Below are positions 1-5,873 of a DNA stretch of 11,346 nucleotides, piece after piece (position 1 is the stretch's first letter; each line of letters starts with the position of its first letter). Source of the stretch: Planctomycetaceae bacterium (GTDB taxonomy: Bacteria > Planctomycetota > Planctomycetia > Pirellulales > PALSA-1355). A program made the translations under genes and the position numbers. The stretch lies in contig SXHT01000263.1 in NCBI GenBank assembly GCA_005773095.1, positions 1 to 11,346 on the forward strand. The letters are read 5' to 3'. The notes under the pieces are model-generated. The model saw only the letters and a program-made list of their open reading frames with translations. It made no database searches and was not told the origin of the DNA.

Positions 1-7
1 CCGTGGT

Positions 8-1318
8 CTACGTAACGACAGGGCGGCAGACAGGGACGTCGAGAATGTCCGCCTGAAACTGCATCAGCTGGTCGTTCACGCTTGCGCCGCCATCAACACG
101 CAGCGCGGCCAGCTTCAGGCCCGAATCTTGCTGCATTGCTTCGGTCAGGTCGCGTGTCTGATATGCCATGGCATCGAGTGTGGCCCGCGCCAGGTGCGCC
201 GCCGTGGTGCCGCGCGTGATGCCCACGATGGTGCCGCGCGCTTGCGAGTCCCAGTGGGGCGCTCCCAGACCGACCAGAGCGGGCACAAAGTAGACGCCCT
301 GGGAATGCGGAACCGTTGCGGCAAGCGACTCGACTTCAGCCGATGTCTTGATGATTCCCAGTCCATCTCTCAGCCATTGCACGGCGGCGCCCGCGACGAA
401 GACCGAGCCTTCGAGGCAGTACGTCGTCCTGCCGCCGATGGTCCAACCCACGGTGGTCAATAGTCGGTTGTTGCTGCTGACGGCCCTTTCGCCCGTGTTC
501 AGCAACAGGAAGCAGCCCGTGCCATAGGTATTCTTCGCGGTGCCGGGCTGGAAGCAGGCCTGGCCAAGCGTGGACGCTTGCTGATCCCCCGCGCAGCCGC
601 CGATCGGAATTGGCGATCCGAAAGCGTCTGCCGCTGTTACGCCGTAGACCTCGCTGGAAGACCTGACTTGCGGCAGCATGGAGCGCGGAATGTCGAACAT
701 GCGAAGCAGCTCGGCATCCCAATCGAGCGTGTGGATGTTCAACAGCATCGTGCGGCTGGCGTTGCTGGTGTCCGTGACGTGGAGCCGACCTCCGCTGAGT
801 TTCCAGATCAACCACGTGTCGACCGTGCCGAAGAGGATTTCGCCGCGTGCGGCCTTGTCTCGCAGACCGGGTAGGGTGTCGAGCAGATGCTTTATCTTCG
901 TTCCCGAGAAATAGGCGTCGATGACCAGTCCCGTCTTTTCCCGGACGATGCCCTCCAGCCCATCGGCTTTCAGCCGGTCGCAGATGGGCACGGTAACCCG
1001 GCTTTGCCACACAATTGCATTCGCGACAGGTCGACCAGTTGCGCGTTCCCACAAGATGGTTGTCTCGCGCTGATTTGTAATGCCAATCGCGGCGATATCG
1101 GCAGCGTTCAGTGATGCGCGAGCCAGCGCCTGCCGAGCCACGGCGCGCTGCGACTCCCAAATCACCTCGGGATCGTGCTCGACGACGCCCGGCGACGGCA
1201 GAATTTGCTCGAATTCCTGCTGGGCGGCTGCGATCGCCTGGCCATCGTGGTCGAACACGATTGCACGACTCGAGGTGGTGCCCTGATCAAGTGCCAAAAC
1301 AAATGTGCGAGGCGGCAT
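8..1318 (-). CDS. glpK: Glycerol kinase, C-terminally truncated by an in-frame amber codon
   Basis: Glycerol kinase (FGGY family) phosphorylates glycerol to sn-glycerol-3-phosphate with ATP in the cytoplasm. The N-terminus carries the phosphate-binding segment LDQGTTSSRAIVFD. From the ATG at 1318, R84/E85 (in NQRETT) match the glycerol-binding pair of the E. coli enzyme, and D245 in AGDQQ is the expected catalytic base. The late VDGGA motif of the nucleotide site is also present. In the first FGGY signature (SGTKIKHLLD) a His stands where E. coli has Trp. The start at 1318 is preferred over the ATG at 1336, which overlaps glpD, because AGGA lies 8 nt upstream and numbering then fits E. coli. 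The frame ends at TAG (8-10) right after RPVVT, where the family continues E-T-T-A-L-G-A-A. The next two codons still read T-T, so this looks like a single GAG-to-TAG change removing about 55-60 residues. It may be a pseudogene, a sequencing error or a truncated form. Family assignment is certain; function is doubtful. Confidence 0.93.
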   Translation of the reverse strand: MPPRTFVLALDQGTTSSRAIVFDHDGQAIAAAQQEFEQILPSPGVVEHDPEVIWESQRAVARQALARASLNAADIAAIGITNQRETTILWERATGRPVANAIVWQSRVTVPICDRLKADGLEGIVREKTGLVIDAYFSGTKIKHLLDTLPGLRDKAARGEILFGTVDTWLIWKLSGGRLHVTDTSNASRTMLLNIHTLDWDAELLRMFDIPRSMLPQVRSSSEVYGVTAADAFGSPIPIGGCAGDQQASTLGQACFQPGTAKNTYGTGCFLLLNTGERAVSSNNRLLTTVGWTIGGRTTYCLEGSVFVAGAAVQWLRDGLGIIKTSAEVESLAATVPHSQGVYFVPALVGLGAPHWDSQARGTIVGITRGTTAAHLARATLDAMAYQTRDLTEAMQQDSGLKLAALRVDGGASVNDQLMQFQADILDVPVCRPVVT

Positions 1319-1326
1319 GAGGATGT

Positions 1327-1330
1327 TCCT
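1327..1330 (-). promoter_or_regulatory. Ribosome binding site for glpK, deciding the start
   Basis: AGGA lies 8 nt upstream of the ATG at 1316-1318 and overlaps the glpD stop codon. It favours this start over the in-frame ATG at 1334-1336, which overlaps the end of glpD by 8 nt. Either way glpK translation is probably coupled to glpD. Confidence 0.5.
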
Positions 1331-3053
1331 ATTCATCGACCTTCTTACCGTAGTGCGACTTCAGGCGATTTTGCGTCCGCGAAACAGCCGCTTCGGCGTC
1401 GGCGGCGGCAAGCTTGCCTTCTGCGACAAGGATTTCCGCGAGCCGGCGCAGGCATGCGGTCGGCAGTCGCTGATGGTAGAGCAGCATCAGGCGGCGTTCA
1501 ACGAGGTCGTCGAGCGTGGTCACCCATTCGTTGCGAACACTCCAGCGGGCGAATCGCTCCGGCAAGTGAACTTCCGGCAAAAGCGCGCTGGTGTCGAAAT
1601 TCTCGGCCAGCACGGCCGGCGCCAGCGTGCCCACCAGCGACCAGACATGACTTACGCTTTCGTGCGAAAGCCCGTGAATTGCGGCGAGCCTCGCCCAGTC
1701 GACGGACAAGTTGGCCGGCTGGGAGTCGTTGCCGGGCAACCGCCGCTCCCGTGACGTGGCCACGTGCGGAAGGCCGAGTGTTTCGAGCACTTTGATCGAG
1801 GTTTCCTCGGCCAGCGAACGACAGGTGGTCAACTTGCCGCCGATGACGCTCCAGAGTGGCAGCGGTGCATCCTGATGCCGGTGCAAGGAATGTCGCCGTG
1901 TGATGGCCGCGGTGGAATCGCTGTCCGCGAACGGCAGCGGCCGAACACCGCAGCCATGAAAGTTGACATCCCGGCGAGTTATTGCTGCCTGCGGAAAGAC
2001 CAGATTCACGGCCCGCAACAAATAGTCGATCTCCTGTTCGCTCGCGACCGCGGTTTCCGGCGCCGCTTCGAATGGCTCATCGGTGGTGCCGACCAACACG
2101 CAGTCGCCGAGGGGAGTGATAAAAATTGGGCGACCGTCGTCGGCTTCGGCATACACACCCTTGCCATGCAGCAATTCGCGCAGTCGGGCGTGGAACAGAA
2201 AAATATGGCTGCCTTTGGCCCCGCCGATAAGTCGTTTCGAAGGTTGCGGCAGCCGTGACAGCGTCTGATCGATCCATGCCCCGGTGGCGTTAATGATCGC
2301 CGCCGGTTGGACGGCGCCGCGATCTGCGCCCGGAGGGTACCCGGCGTTGCGGCTCAACGTGACTGTCTTGCCATCCAGCCGCGCCGCGTGGTAGGTCATC
2401 ACCTCAAACTCGCAGCCCTGATCCTCCGCAATCCTCCGGCAGTCGTGGAGCATCGCCAGCACGAACCGCTCCGGATACACAAGTTGGGCATCAAAATATC
2501 GGCAGACCGACTTGAAGATGCGCGGGTTCACCGCGGGCGAGTTGTACGCCCCGGCTTTCATCGCCCGGTGCCGTGGAAGTTGATCGCCCGCGTACAGGTC
2601 GTACATTTCGAGACCCAACCGCACGAGCCACTGGCCTCGCCGCCTTCCTCCGCGAACACCGGGCCACCAGGTCCAGCCGAAGAACCGGCCCATGGCGCCG
2701 ATCATGCCGCCGGTGAGATTGCTGGTGGGGATGAACAACTCCAGCGGTCGCACGAATTCCGGGGCCATTCGCAGCAAACGATCGCGCTCTTGAACCGATT
2801 CCCGCACCAGGTCGAGCTCGCCATATTCCAGATATCGCAGTCCGCCGTGAATCAGTCGCGAAGAATAGGCACTGGCGCCAAAGCAGATGTCGGCCGAATC
2901 GACCAGCCGCACGCTAACACGATTCAGCAGCAGCTCGCGCGCGATCGCCACGCCGTTAATACCGGCGCCAAGAATAAGCACGAAATCGGAACTCGCAAAG
3001 CGGACCACGGAACTGGGCAGAGAAGCCTCGATGGCGCTGCGCGGCAATCCCAT
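1329..3053 (-). CDS. glpD: FAD-dependent glycerol-3-phosphate dehydrogenase
   Basis: GlpD oxidises sn-glycerol-3-phosphate to dihydroxyacetone phosphate with FAD and passes electrons to the quinone pool at the inner membrane. The FAD-binding Rossmann motif GAGINGVAIARE lies at residues 29-40. The GlpD signature SSRLIHGGLRYLE follows at about residues 64-76, then a DAO-type domain with GTTDEPFE and GGKLTTCRSLAEE near the end of the oxidase fold. A C-terminal DAO_C helical domain fills roughly the last 120 residues. At 574 residues it is nearer the longer Bacillus-type enzymes than E. coli GlpD (about 500). The ATG start leaves about 24 residues before the FAD motif. No good Shine-Dalgarno is seen, but the upstream gene stops only 9 nt away, so translational coupling is likely. 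It sits between a HEAT/TPR gene and glpK in one operon. Family assignment is secure. Confidence 0.96.
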   Translation of the reverse strand: MGLPRSAIEASLPSSVVRFASSDFVLILGAGINGVAIARELLLNRVSVRLVDSADICFGASAYSSRLIHGGLRYLEYGELDLVRESVQERDRLLRMAPEFVRPLELFIPTSNLTGGMIGAMGRFFGWTWWPGVRGGRRRGQWLVRLGLEMYDLYAGDQLPRHRAMKAGAYNSPAVNPRIFKSVCRYFDAQLVYPERFVLAMLHDCRRIAEDQGCEFEVMTYHAARLDGKTVTLSRNAGYPPGADRGAVQPAAIINATGAWIDQTLSRLPQPSKRLIGGAKGSHIFLFHARLRELLHGKGVYAEADDGRPIFITPLGDCVLVGTTDEPFEAAPETAVASEQEIDYLLRAVNLVFPQAAITRRDVNFHGCGVRPLPFADSDSTAAITRRHSLHRHQDAPLPLWSVIGGKLTTCRSLAEETSIKVLETLGLPHVATSRERRLPGNDSQPANLSVDWARLAAIHGLSHESVSHVWSLVGTLAPAVLAENFDTSALLPEVHLPERFARWSVRNEWVTTLDDLVERRLMLLYHQRLPTACLRRLAEILVAEGKLAAADAEAAVSRTQNRLKSHYGKKVDE

Positions 3054-3062
3054 CGTTGCAGG

Positions 3063-3725
3063 TTACTGTTGCTCTTTCAGTGTTCTCTGCAAGTAAACCA
3101 CTTGCGCCCGCACGCCCTCGAGTCCAGGATTCAATCGCAGCGCCCGGCGAAACGATTCCAGCGCCGCCGGTCGGTCGCCAAGCTGAAGGTAGCACTGCCC
3201 CATGCCAGCGGCGGCGCCGAAGTGATAGGGGTTCAATTCCATCGCTTGAACGCAGTCGTTGATCGACTCGTGATAGCGGCCCGTGCTGTAGAATGCGACG
3301 GCGCGTTGGTTCCACGTCTCGGCGAGCCAAGGAGCGCGGTCGATCAAATCGTTGGCAATGTGAATTGCTTCTTGATGCCGCTGGGCGGAGTTCAATTTGA
3401 CGGACTGACCAAGTTTCTTGCGTTCGGCAGGGCTGCCGGTACGAAGCCACAACGCGCGAATGGCGTGGTCGGCCAGCGTCCGTACGCCGCGGTCATTATC
3501 ATTGAGCGCCCGGCCAACAACACCGTTCGACTCATAATCCGCCAAGAGCCCCAACGCGAAGACGGCTGCTCGCCGCGACATGCGTTCGCCCGACGATGCC
3601 AGGCGTTCCAACGTTGGAATCGCATACTGATCGGCCACTTGCCTGGCGAAAGCCGACTGATCCTGCCCGCGAAGATACTGCTCGTAGAAATCGTTGATTC
3701 GCGGAGTACGAGAAAGTTTTGCCAT
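3063..3725 (-). CDS. HEAT-repeat plus TPR protein, first gene of the glp operon
   Basis: This 220-residue protein has no catalytic motif that I can see. The N-terminal half is helical with HEAT-like character (AIPTLERLASSGE..RRAAVFALGLLADYE, then a second helix pair ending ADHAIRALW). The C-terminal half has about two TPR units: AETWNQRAVAFYSTGRYHES with INDCVQAMELNP, then AAAGMGQCYLQLGDRPAALE with SFRRALRLNP. There is no signal peptide, so it is probably a cytoplasmic scaffold. The ATG at 3725 is chosen over an upstream TTG at 3740 because GGAG lies 9 nt before the ATG and overlaps that TTG. The stop is 9 nt before glpD, so it is very likely cotranscribed with glpD and glpK. Its partner is unknown; a link to GlpD is only inferred from position. 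Confidence 0.85.
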   Translation of the reverse strand: MAKLSRTPRINDFYEQYLRGQDQSAFARQVADQYAIPTLERLASSGERMSRRAAVFALGLLADYESNGVVGRALNDNDRGVRTLADHAIRALWLRTGSPAERKKLGQSVKLNSAQRHQEAIHIANDLIDRAPWLAETWNQRAVAFYSTGRYHESINDCVQAMELNPYHFGAAAGMGQCYLQLGDRPAALESFRRALRLNPGLEGVRAQVVYLQRTLKEQQ

Positions 3726-3939
3726 AGCGCCAAACTCCAATTTCGTGGGCCGACTCGCGAGCAGCCAACACCGTCAATCCGTTACGCCGATCAAAACCAC
3801 TCCCTTGAGTGTAATCACCCGCGACGGTCTTGAAAAAGGGGGCGCGACAACTTGACGCCAGAAAGTTGCTTTGCAAACCGGCGTTGGCGCGCGACAATGC
3901 AGTAAACCCGTGGCGAAACTCTCTGCCAGCACCCTTGAC
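3726..3939. promoter_or_regulatory. Divergent intergenic region between the glp operon and the STN gene
   Basis: About 214 bp separate the two divergent starts, so promoters for both directions should lie here. No convincing -35/-10 pair was found. A short perfect inverted repeat, CACTC-CCTT-GAGTG, at 3798-3811 is the only operator-like candidate, and its 5-bp arms are too short to be compelling. The role is inferred from gene orientation alone. Confidence 0.4.
3735..3738 (-). promoter_or_regulatory. Ribosome binding site of the HEAT/TPR gene
   Basis: GGAG is spaced 9 nt from the ATG at 3723-3725. Because it overlaps the alternative upstream TTG codon (3738-3740), it argues for the shorter 220-residue protein. 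Confidence 0.6.
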
Positions 3940-5079
3940 ATGAGACAATCCGTTGTGGTAACTGCGATTCTTCGTCCGCGATGGCTGGCCGTCTGCTGGC
4001 TGGTGGTTGCCGCCACCCTCGCCAACGCCGAGCCTGCAACCGGATGGGTCACGGGGATGCGGCTGACTCGGCAGCTCGAACAGCCGGTCACCGCCACATG
4101 GTCGAATCAGCCGTTTCGCGAAGCCTTGGCCAGCTTTTCCCAGACGCAACACGTGGCGGTTATCATCGACCGGCGGATCGACGCGGATGCCCCCCTCTCG
4201 CTGACGATTGCCGGAGTTCCGCTACGCACGGCCATTCTCATGATCGCCGAGCGCAAAGGGATAGGCAGCAGCCTCTTGGGACCGGTCGTGTACTTGGGGC
4301 CAAAGCAAACCGCGGAACAATTGAAGACCCTTGCGGCCCTGCGGCAAGATGAAGCGGGAAAATCTCCGGCCGGGGAACGAAAATTGCTCACGCAGAGCCG
4401 GCCCTGGAGTTGGGACGATCTGGCAGAGCCACGCAAACTTGCCAGCCAGCTTGGCAAAGAAGCACGCATCGAAATTCTGGGCCTCGAACAGATTCCGCAC
4501 GATTTATGGTCGGCGAAACGCCTGCCGGCACTGCTTTGGTCCGATCGGTTGACGCTGCTGCTCGCACAGTTCGGGCTGATGGGCAAAATCTCGGCCGACG
4601 GCCGCTCGGTTGCGATCGTTCCCATTCCGGAGATCGTCGAGATTGAACGCCGTTACGCTGGCGGCGACCAGCCGGCCACACGGGCAGCCAGGCTCGCCGC
4701 ACAAGTGCCAAAAGCACGCATCTGGGTCGATGGCGATCGGTTGGTGGCGGTCGGCCGATTGGAAGACCACGAGGAAATCTCGCAGCTCCTCAGCGGCAAG
4801 CAAGTGCGTACAACAACGGTCACGCCAGGACCTCAACGGTACAAGTTCAACGTCGCTGGGCTCCCCTTGGATGAGGTCCTCACTCAACTTGGTACGATGC
4901 TTAAGCTCGACGTGAAATATGCGCAAAAGGAGATCCAGGCGGCAAACATCTCTCTCAACCAGCTCATCACGTTTCAGATCGAGAACGCATCGCTGGATGA
5001 ATTGCTCGCAGCCGTATTCAAAAACACGGGATTGACTTTCGAGCGCCAGGATAAAAGGGTAACGGTTAAGCCGCGCTAA
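3940..5079 (+). CDS. Secreted protein with two STN-like domains
   Basis: This 379-residue protein begins with a clear Sec-type signal peptide: arginines near residues 12-14, a hydrophobic stretch WLAVCWLVVAATLA, and probable cleavage after ANA at residue 30. It should therefore be periplasmic. Residues about 58-121 resemble the secretin/TonB short N-terminal (STN) fold: FREALASFSQTQHVAVIIDRR, then PLSLTIAGVPLRTAILMIAE. The last 80 residues repeat that pattern: FNVAGLPLDEVLTQLGTMLK, later ITFQIENASLDELLAAVFKN, ending TGLTFERQDKRVTVKPR. The middle resembles neither. There is no secretin pore or TonB barrel, so it is a stand-alone STN protein of unknown role. The ATG at 3940 is preferred over an in-frame TTG at 3871 because it puts the signal peptide at the N-terminus, although no strong Shine-Dalgarno is visible. 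It is the only plus-strand gene and converges on soxG. Confidence 0.8.
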   Translation: MRQSVVVTAILRPRWLAVCWLVVAATLANAEPATGWVTGMRLTRQLEQPVTATWSNQPFREALASFSQTQHVAVIIDRRIDADAPLSLTIAGVPLRTAILMIAERKGIGSSLLGPVVYLGPKQTAEQLKTLAALRQDEAGKSPAGERKLLTQSRPWSWDDLAEPRKLASQLGKEARIEILGLEQIPHDLWSAKRLPALLWSDRLTLLLAQFGLMGKISADGRSVAIVPIPEIVEIERRYAGGDQPATRAARLAAQVPKARIWVDGDRLVAVGRLEDHEEISQLLSGKQVRTTTVTPGPQRYKFNVAGLPLDEVLTQLGTMLKLDVKYAQKEIQAANISLNQLITFQIENASLDELLAAVFKNTGLTFERQDKRVTVKPR

Positions 5080-5205
5080 CCCAAGTTAAAGAGTTGGAGC
5101 TGCTGTCCCCCTCTTCGGCCCGCGAACGGCTACGCCGCTTGACGTCCATCTGGCTTCAAGGCAAACCCTTCGGTGCCTGGACTTGGCCATCCTGACAGTT
5201 CCTGC

Positions 5206-5859
5206 TCAGCCAACACTGGCAGCGCCGACAACGCGTCCTTGCAACTCGCCGACAATCTCGGCCAGAGTTTGCCAAAGATCGACCGCAAAACTTGGATCGG
5301 TCCACAGTCGATAGCCCGGCACCTCGCCGGCGCGCTGCGGCAAAATCATGCAATTGATCGCGGCCACGCGGGTGAATACTACTCGCCCCAGGGGCGTTTC
5401 TTGAAAATTGACGCCGCACGTTTGAGCCAATACCTTCGTGGCTCGCCGTCCACAGAGTAAGAAAGTGCCGTCATGCCGATCAATGCGGTAGACACCCGGC
5501 AGACCCGTACCAAGTTGGCGGCTGAGGTCCGTCACCAGGTTCTGGTTCAACCCCTCTTCCATCAGGAATTCTTCAGTGCCGAGTCTGGCAATGATGCCGT
5601 GGCCGGGTAGCGATGCCGTGCCAAACACCTCGGACGGCACCGGCACGCCTGCCGACAATAACCATTCGCTGGCGCTGGCGCCCCTGAAGCCGAATCTGGC
5701 GAGACCGCTCAAATCACACAGTGCAAGGTCGGAAACCGCCGCTGCTTCGTTGGCGGCAGTATCCAAGCGCAAGGCCAATTCGGCGTCACCGGCGGCACCC
5801 CACTCAAGAGCATGAGCCGCAAGGTATGCATAAACCGGACTATAGCGAATGGGATGCAT
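5206..5859 (-). CDS. soxG: Sarcosine oxidase gamma subunit
   Basis: SoxG is the GcvT-like gamma chain of heterotetrameric sarcosine oxidase, a cytoplasmic complex that demethylates sarcosine to glycine. The protein is 217 residues, near the usual size of about 200. Recognisable segments are DLALCDLSGLARFGFRGASA near residues 43-62, the strand-turn HGIIARLGTEEFLMEEG near the middle, the GVYRIDRHDGTFLLCGRRA stretch, and TRVAAINCMILP late in the chain, the equivalent of the TRVAGVNCMIL block of SoxG proteins. The N-terminal 40 residues are divergent. Its start is 14 nt after the soxA stop, so it is the last gene of the sox operon; the Shine-Dalgarno is weak. Gamma chains are poorly conserved, so the call rests on these motifs plus position directly behind soxA. 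Confidence 0.87.
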   Translation of the reverse strand: MHPIRYSPVYAYLAAHALEWGAAGDAELALRLDTAANEAAAVSDLALCDLSGLARFGFRGASASEWLLSAGVPVPSEVFGTASLPGHGIIARLGTEEFLMEEGLNQNLVTDLSRQLGTGLPGVYRIDRHDGTFLLCGRRATKVLAQTCGVNFQETPLGRVVFTRVAAINCMILPQRAGEVPGYRLWTDPSFAVDLWQTLAEIVGELQGRVVGAASVG

Positions 5860-5873
5860 TACTTAACCCAAGG

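Noticed and set aside
8..10. TAG in glpK as pyrrolysine or another recoded codon
   Set aside because: Other reading frames here end at TAG as an ordinary stop (glpD, soxB), and glycerol kinases have no known recoded residue; a mutation or sequencing error is simpler.
336..1160. A 274-codon minus-strand frame inside glpK
   Set aside because: It is the glpK sequence in another frame, very rich in Arg and His, without domain features.
2307..3833. A 508-codon plus-strand open frame antisense to glpD and the HEAT/TPR gene
   Set aside because: It has a low-complexity, Arg/His/Gln-rich translation without motifs, and the opposite strand carries clear families. It is a shadow frame of GC-rich coding DNA.
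3935..3958. TTGACA hexamer as a -35 box in front of the STN gene
   Set aside because: It overlaps the chosen ATG and no TATAAT-like box follows at 16-18 bp.
5127..5137. CGGC-TAC-GCCG hairpin as a terminator between the convergent STN gene and soxG
   Set aside because: The stem is only 4 bp and no T-run follows on either strand.
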